Shown here in pieces: positions 25,903 to 35,373 of a DNA stretch of 64,000 bases. The notes under the pieces were generated by a model. That model searched no databases. It worked only from the letters and a program-made list of their open reading frames with translations, and had not been told where the DNA came from. A program made the translations under genes and the position numbers. The stretch comes from Gammaproteobacteria bacterium (GTDB taxonomy: Bacteria; Pseudomonadota; Gammaproteobacteria; Pseudomonadales; Cellvibrionaceae), in NCBI GenBank assembly GCA_021151835.1, contig JAGKWO010000013.1, positions 1 to 64,000 of the forward strand, given 5' to 3'. Positions within the stretch are counted from its first letter, which is position 1, and each line of letters opens with the position of its first letter.

Positions 25903-26394
25903 TTAATCATCACGTCTAATAATCAGTGGCGGATCTAATTCTTTTCCATTGACAAATATAGAGTAATCAAACCTAACGTACTTCTTTTCTCTATATTCTC
26001 TAGCAAATTCAGGCTTATCTAAAATATCTTTAGGAATAGCAATAGTAATAGCACCACTCTTGGATTCAAAAAACAATTGCTGTGATGGAGCCCTGTCTTT
26101 TTTGAATTTAATCTCAAATCGATCAGGTCCGGCAAAAATGACTTTCTGCCCAGGCTTTAAAACAATTTCCTTCACAGTTTCCAAAGGAATTCCCTTTTTA
26201 TCAATACCAATACCAACCACTGCTGTACTAGTCCCAGGCAAAGCATAAGCAGAAGGCAACCCTCTAGTAATCTCTTTTACCCTTTGGCTTTCCTCATTTA
26301 TTCTTTGAGTCGCTTCGGGAATACTTTTTTCAGCGGCACACCCAGTTACGGATAAGACACATAAAAAAACTGCTATGGCACTTTTAAATTTCAT
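25903..26394 (-). CDS. Lipoprotein paralog in the cyclase operon
   Basis: 163 aa. Lipobox VTGC gives Cys19. A charged helical stretch (about 22-45) precedes the domain shared with the downstream gene: VKEIVLKPGQKVIFAGPDRFEIKF, AITIAIPKDI and VNGKELDPPLIIRRDD. The pair therefore looks like a tandem duplication in which one copy is lipid-anchored and the other soluble or periplasmic. It lies 17 bp after the cyclase stop, so co-transcription is likely. No family recognised. Confidence 0.65.
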   Translation of the reverse strand: MKFKSAIAVFLCVLSVTGCAAEKSIPEATQRINEESQRVKEITRGLPSAYALPGTSTAVVGIGIDKKGIPLETVKEIVLKPGQKVIFAGPDRFEIKFKKDRAPSQQLFFESKSGAITIAIPKDILDKPEFAREYREKKYVRFDYSIFVNGKELDPPLIIRRDD

Positions 26395-26411
26395 GATTAT
26401 GCTCCAACTCC

Positions 26412-28622
26412 TTAGTCAAAAATTAAAGTTTTAAACCTATCTTCATTTAAAATGCGGAAATCAGGATCTGCAATTAACAACTTCAATGAATATTCATTCT
26501 CAAGCAACAAACGTGCATACTGCAGAATTTTTCCATCGTTTTTCTCAGAAACAGCTATCCTTAAATGAGAATAATAGGATTCAGTACTAATTGAATTTAT
26601 TGAATCAGCCACCTCCATCATCTTTTTTGCTTCAGACAAGTCCCCAAAATAAGCATAAGCTCTTGCAAGATATTGGTACGGCTTCGCTATACCCTTGTTA
26701 GCTTCCAGATCCATTAAAGCGTACTTGATTACGTTTCTAAAGAAAAGATCAGCATCTTTTTTTCTAGAAGGAATAAATTTATACGCATCGCCGGCATATG
26801 CCATCCATTGGTAGTTATTTGGCTCTAACCGCAAAGCCTTTTCATAAAAAACACTTGCTTTCTCTATATCACCTAACGAGTAATACATAGTACCCGTATT
26901 AACCAATACAGCACTGTCTATCTCTATTTCAGACGCTTGCTCGAATAACTCTGCTGATGCTTTAAAATCTCCAATGTACATATAACTAGTAGCCAGATTA
27001 TTGAGCGCATTAATATTCTCAGGCATATACTTTAAAATTTTTTTATAATTAACTATAGCATCTTCATGCCTTCCGTTTCTTGCAAGAAAATATCCATATG
27101 CACTGTAGACTCTCCAGTTTTTTGGAAACTTATCGAGTGCTTTCAAATACAATTCTTCCGCGAGTTCTTTTTTCCCAATCAGATCATAAGTTCCTGCTAA
27201 AGTTATCGATGATGCATAATCGAAATCATCAATTTGAACCGCCTTTTCCAAGTATTCTAATGCATCTTTATAACGACCAACGTCTCTGTATATAGCTCCA
27301 ATAGCTTTATATGTTCGGGAGGAATTTTCATCTAGAGAAATAGCTTTCAAGCAAAATTTTTCAGCTTGATTTAACCAAGCCACCGAATTTGTTAGCTCGT
27401 ATTTTTTCCAATACGATGAACATAAACCGGTGTTGGCAAGCGCAAATTTTTCATCATGAACAAGCGCAGTATTGAAGTATTTAATCGCCTCATCAGCATT
27501 TTCATGTGATGTTTGATTATCAAGAAAATCCAATCCCTTCATATAAAAATCATAAGCCGTAATATCATTAGTAAGCCGTAACGGCGCCGGCCTGAAATTC
27601 TGCAATTGAAATTCATCCGCAAGATAACGTGCAATCTCCCCCACCAAACGGTCCTGCAAAATAAAAATATCCTGATAGGTTCCATCCAGTTTTCCGCCGG
27701 CGATTTGTACGTTGTCTTTGCGGCGGAATAATCGATAGGCGATGCGTAAATTGTCGCCGAGTTTTTGTACGCTGCCTTCCAAACGAATCGGGGCGTGGAT
27801 GCCTTCTTTGGCATCGACGATATATACGTCGCGCATATCCGCGAGTTGCGAGCGGACGGCTTCGGTGATTCCGGCGGAGAAATAATCCGCATCGCCTTTT
27901 TCATTCATCAGATTTTTAAAATCGGCGATTTCTACATAGTTCGCCGCATAACCCGGAACTAACCAGCGCGGAATAAAGTAGATGCCAGCGGCGATGAGTG
28001 CCAGTACGGTGGCGGCGATCGGGTAACGATAGGCGACAATTTTTCTATTCAGGCCACGCAAAAAATAATGCAGGTGATCGCGCCAGCCAATGCCAGCGGG
28101 TTTGATTAAATAAACGCGCACTTTTTGCTGGATATTTTTTAACGTTTGCGCGCCCAAACGTTTTGCCGGTGCGGAGAGCGCAAAGCGAACGTCGTCATAC
28201 ACACTTTGCGAAATACAAATCCCGTCAGCAACGGCGAGCGGTTCGAGGCGCGCGGCGATATTCACACTATCACCAAATACTGCACCATCGCGGAGCATGA
28301 CTTCGCCTTTATTGAGGCCAATACGGGTTTGCAAACGGGGAAGTCTTTTATCGCGCGCTTCATTAAAAGCGAGTAGATGCTGTTGGATGGCTATAGCAGC
28401 CGACACCGCTGCTGCTGCCGTATCAAAGCGCGCGAAAATTGCGTCGCCCACAAATTCCACTAATATTCCGCCCTGCGCTTCAATGTGCGCGAGCAAAATT
28501 TTGCGGTAATCGCCCAACATTTCCACCGCCAGCGACTCATTGCGCCCCATAAGGCGTGAGTAGCCGACAATGTCGGTGAACATCAATGTTTGTTCACAAT
28601 GCTGGATAGAATCGGCGACCAT
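26412..28622 (-). CDS. Membrane class III adenylate/guanylate cyclase with TPR domain
   Basis: 736 aa. The cyclase catalytic domain (about 10-175) has metal-binding Asp17 (FTDIVG) and Asp60 (EFVGD), plus VNIAARLE carrying the Asn and Arg of the transition-state pair, so it is probably active. One membrane helix at about 200-222 is followed by a TolB/FlgO-like segment (YFSAGITEAVRSQL, GSVQKLGDNLRIAYRLF), then TPR repeats from about 360 to the end. The second messenger is probably cAMP, but cGMP is not excluded. The ~380 C-terminal codons are far more A+T-rich than the N-terminal part. It diverges from a CRP-like gene, a natural receptor for its product. Confidence 0.88.
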   Translation of the reverse strand: MVADSIQHCEQTLMFTDIVGYSRLMGRNESLAVEMLGDYRKILLAHIEAQGGILVEFVGDAIFARFDTAAAAVSAAIAIQQHLLAFNEARDKRLPRLQTRIGLNKGEVMLRDGAVFGDSVNIAARLEPLAVADGICISQSVYDDVRFALSAPAKRLGAQTLKNIQQKVRVYLIKPAGIGWRDHLHYFLRGLNRKIVAYRYPIAATVLALIAAGIYFIPRWLVPGYAANYVEIADFKNLMNEKGDADYFSAGITEAVRSQLADMRDVYIVDAKEGIHAPIRLEGSVQKLGDNLRIAYRLFRRKDNVQIAGGKLDGTYQDIFILQDRLVGEIARYLADEFQLQNFRPAPLRLTNDITAYDFYMKGLDFLDNQTSHENADEAIKYFNTALVHDEKFALANTGLCSSYWKKYELTNSVAWLNQAEKFCLKAISLDENSSRTYKAIGAIYRDVGRYKDALEYLEKAVQIDDFDYASSITLAGTYDLIGKKELAEELYLKALDKFPKNWRVYSAYGYFLARNGRHEDAIVNYKKILKYMPENINALNNLATSYMYIGDFKASAELFEQASEIEIDSAVLVNTGTMYYSLGDIEKASVFYEKALRLEPNNYQWMAYAGDAYKFIPSRKKDADLFFRNVIKYALMDLEANKGIAKPYQYLARAYAYFGDLSEAKKMMEVADSINSISTESYYSHLRIAVSEKNDGKILQYARLLLENEYSLKLLIADPDFRILNEDRFKTLIFD

Positions 28623-28833
28623 GGTGCAGTCGGCTCTCCGTGCGATAGCGTTTAATGGTTAAGGGATAAATTATGATCCTTGCCTCGAATCATCGGGCAA
28701 ACAAAGGCGAGATTATTGTGTGTTTTGGTGACAATAACAACCAATCAACGCGAGAGGATTGGTAACGTGAGACAATCCACAAGTTTTTGAAGAATTTGGC
28801 GCCAAAATTGGCGCTAATCTGAGCGGAGGCGTT
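28623..28833. promoter_or_regulatory. Divergent promoter region of cyclase and CRP-like genes
   Basis: 211 bp. TTTGGCGCCAAA at 28795-28806 is a perfect 12-bp palindrome, followed at once by TTGGCGC (28807-28813), a second copy of its core. It ends about 28 bp before the CRP-like start, so it could be an operator. The cognate protein is unknown; it is not a CRP consensus. Confidence 0.4.
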
Positions 28834-29514
28834 ATGATTGCCCCTGCCAATCAACTATTCCAAGAAGCCACCGCCATGTTAGAGAACGTCAGCTTGTTTG
28901 CCGATGTACCACCGCATTACCTTGCGGAACTGGAAAAGCTCAGTGTTCAACGCAAATATCCTAAAAACACTGTATTGGTCACGGAAGGCGACGAATCAAC
29001 CCACTTATATATCCTGCGCAAGGGCACAGTCAGCTGTTACCTGAATAATGAGGATGGCCGCCAGGTCAATCTGAATTACATGCATGAAGGCGAATATTTT
29101 GGCGAGCTGTCATTGATTGATGGCAAGCCGCGTTCGGCGTCGGTTATGACCATCACCGATTGCGAAATCATCCTGGTCTCGCGCGCCAGCGTGCAGGAAT
29201 TAATTCGCAAGCATCCGGATTTTGCAATGCAATTACTCACTGAAGTCACCCGGCGCGTGCGCGAACTGACCGACAGCGTAAAAGACATGGCATTGCTGGA
29301 TGTATATGGCCGCGTGAGCGCCGCGCTGGAAAAACTGAGCGACGACAACAAGCGCATCCACAACCCCAAAGTTACCCACCAGGACATTGCCAATATGGTG
29401 GGCTCATCACGCGAAATGGTAAGCCGGATCATGAAGCAATTGCTGATTGGTGAATATATCGAGCAGTGCTCCGGCTACATTGAAATTAAAAAGCCCTTAC
29501 CCCGCTATTGGTAA
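28834..29514 (+). CDS. Crp/Fnr family transcriptional regulator
   Basis: 226 aa. GGAGG lies 5 bp before the ATG. The cyclic-nucleotide-binding domain (about 15-130) includes GEYFGELSLIDGKPRSASV, where the G-E-L...R-S pattern matches the phosphate-binding cassette of cAMP-binding members. The dimer helix (about 135-160) and winged HTH (HQDIANMVGSSREMVSRIMKQL, about 189-210) follow. No FeS Cys set is present, so it is CRP-like rather than FNR-like. It is not close enough to Escherichia coli CRP to be called crp. It is likely the receptor for the divergent cyclase. Confidence 0.85.
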   Translation: MIAPANQLFQEATAMLENVSLFADVPPHYLAELEKLSVQRKYPKNTVLVTEGDESTHLYILRKGTVSCYLNNEDGRQVNLNYMHEGEYFGELSLIDGKPRSASVMTITDCEIILVSRASVQELIRKHPDFAMQLLTEVTRRVRELTDSVKDMALLDVYGRVSAALEKLSDDNKRIHNPKVTHQDIANMVGSSREMVSRIMKQLLIGEYIEQCSGYIEIKKPLPRYW

Positions 29515-29528
29515 TAAGGATGATGGCC

Positions 29529-29867
29529 ATGAAAAAGTTGACAAGGATTCAGCAATTTATGGCCACTTTATTTTTTCTGGTAGTTCTCGCCAGCTTTATA
29601 GGGAGTGTTTTGGGATACTGGTTACTCCAGCGCAATGCGCAGGCCGATGTGCTTGCTGAAAGCCATACGAAAGAAAATGCGCTGCTGGAAAAATTGGAAA
29701 CCATCGAAAAATTGCAGCGTGATACGCAATATCACAACAACACTATCGAACAAGCCAATAAAGAAAATCTTAACTTGCAACGAGCGCTCGAGTTTCATCA
29801 GCACTTGATGGATAAAGCCAATAGCGCCGACACTCCCTCCGCAAAACCAACGCATCCGCAGCATTAG
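29529..29867 (+). CDS. Small membrane protein with coiled coil
   Basis: 112 aa from the ATG at 29529; AAGGA at 29516-29520 gives good spacing, while in-frame ATGs at 29520 and 29523 overlap that site. One membrane helix (about 11-33) is followed by a heptad-rich helix (about 45-88, ENALLEKLETIEKLQ...NKENLNLQRALEF) and a Pro/His tail. This resembles small single-pass scaffold proteins. It begins 14 bp after the CRP-like stop and is probably co-transcribed. Family not recognised. Confidence 0.65.
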   Translation: MKKLTRIQQFMATLFFLVVLASFIGSVLGYWLLQRNAQADVLAESHTKENALLEKLETIEKLQRDTQYHNNTIEQANKENLNLQRALEFHQHLMDKANSADTPSAKPTHPQH

Positions 29868-30234
29868 AACTTCGCGCTCATCCAGCCTACACCCGCTTAT
29901 ACAGACAATTCCGTTAGCTTACCTTTTGCAACAGTATTCACGCGTTCCGGCAAAATAAAGATTAATAATCACCAGTCACTGCGAGGCACGCAACATCAAG
30001 AGCAGCGGCCTGGCAACTTTGATAATCGACAGTTGTCGCTCAACTCAAAGGAACTGCTTTTTATAAAGCAAACCTGTGGTAGCGGTTGCTTGTTAAAAAA
30101 TACCACCCCTTACAAAAGCAACACATCGTTGTAGAAACAAACATTCTTTTTTGTTCAACATTTTCTGGCATGCATCTCGCCTTACAGGAAATTCGCATTG
30201 GGTTTCCAACAGTAAGTTCTTCACAGGTAGCGAT
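29868..30234 (+). promoter_or_regulatory. Upstream region of the TonB-dependent receptor
   Basis: 367 bp without a gene. TGGTAGCGGTTGCT at 30077-30090 resembles LacI-family operators of the TGGTAGCGCTACCA type. Together with the preceding AAAGCAAACC it forms an imperfect inverted repeat (30066-30090). No convincing -35/-10 pair was fixed. Confidence 0.3.
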
Positions 30235-33171
30235 ATGCCGATTAAAACCATAATGTTTTCTACAAGTTATTTTTTGCTAACTTTTTTCGCTATTACATTA
30301 GCAAAGCACTCACTCAAAATATCAAGTTCGACAAAACTGATATGCGCAATAAAAAGAAAACCCGCTGTACGTTTGGCAAAGTGGATTCCGTTAGGATTTA
30401 TTCCTGTGGTTAGCCCTCTTGTGACTGCGGAACAGGTCACTACTGAAAAAACGCCGGCAACTGAAATCGCCGAGCAATTAATTTTGCCAACGCCAACGCT
30501 GGCGCAAAACGGTGAAATAACAAATTCACCGGCACAAACCAGACTCGGAAAAGTTACGGTGACATCCAGAAAAAAAATTCCACCATTGCAGACAGTGAAA
30601 GAAGTTCCTGCATCTATTTCGATAGTGGCCGGTGAAGAACTTACCAAACAACAAACATCAAATTACCGCGATATTTTAAAACGTATCGGCAATGTGAAAT
30701 GGGGCGGGTCCAGTACCAACCCTACCACCACAGCTTTAGCCGTGCGCGGCGTCGGCTATTTGGGTAGCGGCGGTGCATTGGGTTTTGACGGGAGTGTTAA
30801 TACTACTGTTGACGATGTTCCGTTTATCCTTTCCAACATGGCAGTATTCAATAGTTACTATGATCTCGATTCTGTGGATGTTGCGCGCGGCCCGCAAGGA
30901 ACTCGCGGCGGATATACCGCCAGCCTCGGAAAAATTTCGTTTAAAACCAAAGCCCCTTCATTCGAACCGGAAGCGGAAGGCTCCCTCACATTTGGCCAGC
31001 TGAATAGCATCATTACCCGCGGGGTGATTGGTGGGCCTATTATTGAAAATGTGCTTGCGTGGCGCGGTACGTTTTATCGCGAACAATCGGACGGCGCGTT
31101 TGAAAATTATTACTACCACACGGCCAGTAACGGTGGTAACGAGGTTACCTACGGCAATATTGATCGCACCTTCGGCAAGGTACAATTTTTATTAACACCG
31201 CGTGAAAATTTCAGCGCACGGTTAAGTATTGATATCACACCCAACAGCAAAGAATATGGTATTTCGTCCAACGGTGGATTCTTGCCGCGCGCGATCCCGG
31301 ATTATTATGACTCACTCGATCCCGCCACCGGGAAAATTACTTACAATGATCGCAAAGTGAATCAGGATAACCAGGACACCGGCAAGCTTACTCGCCGCTG
31401 GTTTGCACAAAATCCCGGTTACAGTTACGACGGCACTTATTTACATAAATCCTATCGTGCGGAACATTATCCTATCGCTAACGACAGTAAAGGTGTTGCA
31501 TTGCACCTGGATTGGGCATTGGGTAATTACCAATTGAAATCCATCACCGGTTGGCGCGATTACCATTTTGATTTCGGTAGCCCCAATTTCAGTTTACCGA
31601 CACCATTCGATATCCTTGTTGGGCCATCATCCGGCCTTGGGTACTTTAAACAAACCACACAGGAATTTCGATTAACACACAAATCCGATTCCAGTATTGA
31701 TTATCAGGCAGGTGTATTTTTTGCGGATGTGTTTAAAACCAACGGTGGTTTCGGTCGCGGCAATAAATTCGGCAATGATGCCGGCGCCTACTACGCGAGC
31801 AAGGCCCAATATGATGCGCTGGATATTGATGGCAATGGCCGGTATTTATTGAGCAATTCGTTAAATGACCTGGCTTCCAATACCTACGCCGAAAAAGAGG
31901 ATCGGTCGCTGGGTCTTTACGGCAATTTGCAATGGCAAGCTACCGAAAAATTTATCGTCGATGTTGGCTTGCGCATTTCTGATGAAGAAAGGCGCAATGA
32001 TGAAAACTACAATTTGATTTACAACCAGGGTGTCGCACCGGAATTAAATCCGGCAACGGTTAATAATGTGCAGCTTGGCGGCTTTGATTCAACCACGACG
32101 GGAACACTTTATTCAGGGAAAATCAGCGCTGCCAGTTCAACCAACATTGGTTTCCTATCCCCGGGCAACACACCGGAGCAGCGCGCATTAGCCGATGCGG
32201 CAGCAAAAAAATATTTTGGTGTGGCAAGTTATGGTGATTTAACCGGCGCGCAAGCGCGCCAGTTGGCCTATGCAAAAGCTATTCGTTTTGGACGCCTCAG
32301 CACGCTGTACAATTCAACGGCCGCCGAACCATTTAACGATACACTTTACACCACACACCTGAGCCCGAGTTATGCATTTACCCCGAACCATACCGGTTAT
32401 ATTTCCTGGCAACATGGAGAGAAAGCTGGCGTATCACAAATTGTTGGCGCCACCAAACTCGGCGGAACATCCTACCCGGTTAAGGCCGAAAAAAATGAAA
32501 CCTTTGAGCTGGGTTTAAAATCTGTTTTCCTCGATCAAACACTGGTGGTAAACACCACGGTGTTTTACCAGGAAATCACTGATTACATTGCCAATCGCTT
32601 TGTATTTGATGAGGTGCAAACCCGCGTTAATAACGATGGTAATAATGTGTATATCACCGCGATTGGCAATGTGCCTGAAGTTAGCGCAAAAGGGATCGAA
32701 CTGGATATTGCCTATAACATTAATAACACCAGCATTCGCTTATCCGGCGCTTACAATGATTCACGCTACGAAGATTTTAAAGAGGCCGGCAAGCCACTCG
32801 AGCTTGGGGGAACTAACACACCCTATTATGATATTAGTGGCCGCCGCTTACCCGGTGTCGGGCCAACCAGTTTCAATGCGTTTGTAGAACATACCTGGAG
32901 CTTCACTAACAAGCGCGAAATTTTTGCCAATGCCAATTACAACTACACCAGTAGTTATCTCACCGACCCGGCATTATCACGCTATAGCAAAGTAGATAGT
33001 TACGGGCTCACCGATATCGGTGCAGGTTACGGCACCAGCGACGAAAAATTCCAGATCAGTTTGGTCGTAAAGAATGTATTTGATGTGGAATACGGATATC
33101 AACCACTGTGGAATATCGCGATTCCCAGCACACCGCGCTGGGCAGGCATCACTATCAGCGGCAAATTATAA
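30235..33171 (+). CDS. TonB-dependent outer membrane receptor
   Basis: 978 aa from the ATG at 30235; the frame is open from a TTG at 30151. The plug domain begins after GKVTVTSRKK (about 104-113) with VKEVPASISIVAGEEL, and the barrel fills the rest, with alternating aromatic strands and a C-terminal GITISGKL. The N-terminus is odd: hydrophobic MPIKTIMFSTSYFLLTFFAIT, then a basic segment, then a second hydrophobic run (WIPLGFIPVVSPLVTA) that looks more like the true signal. It imports an unknown ligand using TonB energy; no SusD-like partner or transporter gene adjoins. Confidence 0.9.
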   Translation: MPIKTIMFSTSYFLLTFFAITLAKHSLKISSSTKLICAIKRKPAVRLAKWIPLGFIPVVSPLVTAEQVTTEKTPATEIAEQLILPTPTLAQNGEITNSPAQTRLGKVTVTSRKKIPPLQTVKEVPASISIVAGEELTKQQTSNYRDILKRIGNVKWGGSSTNPTTTALAVRGVGYLGSGGALGFDGSVNTTVDDVPFILSNMAVFNSYYDLDSVDVARGPQGTRGGYTASLGKISFKTKAPSFEPEAEGSLTFGQLNSIITRGVIGGPIIENVLAWRGTFYREQSDGAFENYYYHTASNGGNEVTYGNIDRTFGKVQFLLTPRENFSARLSIDITPNSKEYGISSNGGFLPRAIPDYYDSLDPATGKITYNDRKVNQDNQDTGKLTRRWFAQNPGYSYDGTYLHKSYRAEHYPIANDSKGVALHLDWALGNYQLKSITGWRDYHFDFGSPNFSLPTPFDILVGPSSGLGYFKQTTQEFRLTHKSDSSIDYQAGVFFADVFKTNGGFGRGNKFGNDAGAYYASKAQYDALDIDGNGRYLLSNSLNDLASNTYAEKEDRSLGLYGNLQWQATEKFIVDVGLRISDEERRNDENYNLIYNQGVAPELNPATVNNVQLGGFDSTTTGTLYSGKISAASSTNIGFLSPGNTPEQRALADAAAKKYFGVASYGDLTGAQARQLAYAKAIRFGRLSTLYNSTAAEPFNDTLYTTHLSPSYAFTPNHTGYISWQHGEKAGVSQIVGATKLGGTSYPVKAEKNETFELGLKSVFLDQTLVVNTTVFYQEITDYIANRFVFDEVQTRVNNDGNNVYITAIGNVPEVSAKGIELDIAYNINNTSIRLSGAYNDSRYEDFKEAGKPLELGGTNTPYYDISGRRLPGVGPTSFNAFVEHTWSFTNKREIFANANYNYTSSYLTDPALSRYSKVDSYGLTDIGAGYGTSDEKFQISLVVKNVFDVEYGYQPLWNIAIPSTPRWAGITISGKL

Positions 33172-33176
33172 TTATC

Positions 33177-33213
33177 AAAAAAGTAAGGGCCTATTCCAGG
33201 CCCTTACTTTTAA
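33177..33213. terminator. Bidirectional terminator between TonB receptor and trxC
   Basis: The stem AGTAAGGGCCT/AGGCCCTTACT has a 5-base loop, with A-rich and T-rich flanks. It serves both convergent genes. Confidence 0.88.
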
Positions 33214-33252
33214 ATATTGATCGCTGCGACATTTAATTGTTTGGACACATGA

Positions 33253-33693
33253 TTAACCAAACAACCCGGATTCATGCAACCAGCGCATCAATTGCGGCAT
33301 TGGTAAAGCACCGGAAACACGCTGCACTTCTTTTCCATGATGAAACAAAATCAATGTCGGAATACTGCGAATATTCCAGCGCTGCCCAATACTCGGCACG
33401 TCTTCGGTATTCAGTTTGGCGAAGCGAATATAAGGCTCCATACGCGCTGCCGCTTCTTCAAATATCGGCGCAAAGCCCTGACAGGGCCCACACCAGGGCG
33501 CCCAGCAATCGACCAGCACGGGAATATCATTACCCTCAAGAGTATTCGCGACATTGCCGGGATTTAATTCCATCGATTTGCCACTGAATAACTGGCGTTT
33601 GCATTTACCGCAATTAGGTTTGTCTTCCAAACGTTCGCCGGGCAGGCGGTTGGTAGCAAAGCAATGCGGGCAATTGATTTGAATGCTGCTCAT
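33253..33693 (-). CDS. trxC: Thioredoxin 2
   Basis: 146 aa from the ATG at 33693. The redox site WCGPC has Cys68 and Cys71. The N-terminal zinc ribbon uses CPHC (8-11) and CGKC (28-31), which defines thioredoxin 2 as opposed to TrxA. It is a cytoplasmic disulfide reductase, in other bacteria linked to oxidative stress. The upstream GTG at 33705 is less likely because known family members begin near this ATG; neither start has a strong ribosome site. Confidence 0.93.
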   Translation of the reverse strand: MSSIQINCPHCFATNRLPGERLEDKPNCGKCKRQLFSGKSMELNPGNVANTLEGNDIPVLVDCWAPWCGPCQGFAPIFEEAAARMEPYIRFAKLNTEDVPSIGQRWNIRSIPTLILFHHGKEVQRVSGALPMPQLMRWLHESGLFG

Positions 33694-33777
33694 AGGATTT
33701 TCCACGGATAACTAACAATTTCATTATTGGACGATTACAGCTTAACAGAATTCCGTCTGGCGATAAAAAAACAACCG

Positions 33778-33827
33778 AAAAAAGCCCGCTCGTGCAAGAC
33801 CCAAGGGGTAGGAGCAACACGGCGGGC
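33778..33827 (-). terminator. Terminator of the RND efflux operon
   Basis: On the minus strand GCCCGCCGTG pairs with CACGAGCGGGC (one mismatch or bulge) across a ~29-base loop, followed by T6. It lies about 100 bp after the last operon stop. Confidence 0.7.
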
Positions 33828-33927
33828 AAAGAGCAACTCTTTACAATGAAGGGCTTAAAGAGTCGGTTTTCCAAAATAAAAACAATAACCAGAAACGCAA
33901 GACAATACGCACGGAATCAATGATGAC

Positions 33928-35373
33928 TTAAGGATTGCTTGCTACAGGATTCTGTTGCAATTCCCAACCACCACCCAGGGTTTTATACACCGCAACCAGG
34001 TTCAACAGCACTTGCATATCGCTCTGCGCTAATTGCGCGCTGACGTTTAGCTGTGAGCGCTCGGCGTCCAATACCGTGAGAAAATCGCTGCTGCCCACTT
34101 CAAACTTTTTGCGCGCAAAAAACGCGGCCTGGTTACTGGCCGCCAGTGCGCGTTGCAAACCGGTGCGGCGCTCTTCTTCGCGCGCAAAATTTTGCAGGGC
34201 GTTATCCGTTTCTTCCAATGCTACCAACACTTGTTGCTCAAACTCAGCAATGCGCTGATGCGTGCGTGCATCGGCAGCATCAATTTGCGCATCGACGCGA
34301 CCGAGATTAAACGCGGCCCAATGGATGCGCGGCGTGAACGAAAAGGTTTCCGTTTCCTGATTGCCCAAACGATCCCAATCCGTGGAGAGATAGCCAAGGC
34401 CACCGGTAAAACTGATACCGGGATACAAATCCGCCACACGAATATTGTATTCAGCAACCGACCCCGCCAACGCTTGTTCCGCGCGGCGAATATCCGGGCG
34501 ACGCTTTAGTAAATCCGCAGGATTTCCCACCGCAAACGACGCTGGAATTTCCGGCAGTGATTTCACTTCCGCTAACGACACTTTCAATTGCTCGGTTGGT
34601 GTACCGGTTAATACGCCAATGCGATTGAGCGCTGTATTAACTTGTGCTCGTAGTGCCGGAATAGTTGCGCGCGTTAATTCAAGCTGTGCTTCTGCGCGCG
34701 CCACGTCCAATTGGTCACCACGCCCCACCTCTTCAAACCGTTGCGTTAATTGCAGCGATTCTTGTTGGTTTTTGGCGTTGCGTTCGGCCACATCCAATAA
34801 ATATTGATTACCACGCAAACTGATATACGCGCTGGCAACTTCCGCCGCTACACTCACTTGTGCAGCTTGCAAATCTGCTTTACGCGCAGCAACTTGCGCT
34901 TTGGATAATTTCACGCCGTTGCGCACACGGCCAAAAATATCCAGCTCCCAACTTGCATCAAAACCTGCTTGATAGGTTTCCGTAATCGGAGCATTGGCAT
35001 CACCACTGATATCTACACTTTGGCGCTGGCGGGTGCCACTTGCATTAGCTTCAACAGTCGGATAGCGATCCAGCCTGCTGTTGCGTAAATATGCGCGCGA
35101 CTCTTCCAACGATGCCTGTGCGATACGGATGCTGTGATTGCGCTGTAATGAATCCGCAATCAATTGATTTAATTGCGCGTCATGCAACTGCGCCCACCAA
35201 TCAGCGACCGGCTTTTCTGCACTGACTCCCTGCGGCAAATTAAATGCCGCCGGAGTTGCTGGCAATTGCGCGAGTTGTTGCGCGTGTTCAACCGATTTAA
35301 ATCCGCTGCATGCACTGATCATCAAGGGTAACAACGCCACACTGAATACTTTAATCAATACTTTTCGTTTCAT
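33928..35373 (-). CDS. RND efflux outer membrane lipoprotein (OprM/NodT family)
   Basis: 481 aa. The signal with lipobox MISAC gives Cys22 as the lipid site. The outer membrane factor repeats follow: WWAQLHDAQLNQLIADSL near the start and two long helical hairpins with ARAEAQLELTRA and RRPDIRRAEQALAGSVAEYN, typical of the TolC-like channel lipoproteins. It forms the outer duct of the pump encoded upstream, with which it overlaps by 4 bp (ATGA), so translation is coupled. Confidence 0.93.
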   Translation of the reverse strand: MKRKVLIKVFSVALLPLMISACSGFKSVEHAQQLAQLPATPAAFNLPQGVSAEKPVADWWAQLHDAQLNQLIADSLQRNHSIRIAQASLEESRAYLRNSRLDRYPTVEANASGTRQRQSVDISGDANAPITETYQAGFDASWELDIFGRVRNGVKLSKAQVAARKADLQAAQVSVAAEVASAYISLRGNQYLLDVAERNAKNQQESLQLTQRFEEVGRGDQLDVARAEAQLELTRATIPALRAQVNTALNRIGVLTGTPTEQLKVSLAEVKSLPEIPASFAVGNPADLLKRRPDIRRAEQALAGSVAEYNIRVADLYPGISFTGGLGYLSTDWDRLGNQETETFSFTPRIHWAAFNLGRVDAQIDAADARTHQRIAEFEQQVLVALEETDNALQNFAREEERRTGLQRALAASNQAAFFARKKFEVGSSDFLTVLDAERSQLNVSAQLAQSDMQVLLNLVAVYKTLGGGWELQQNPVASNP

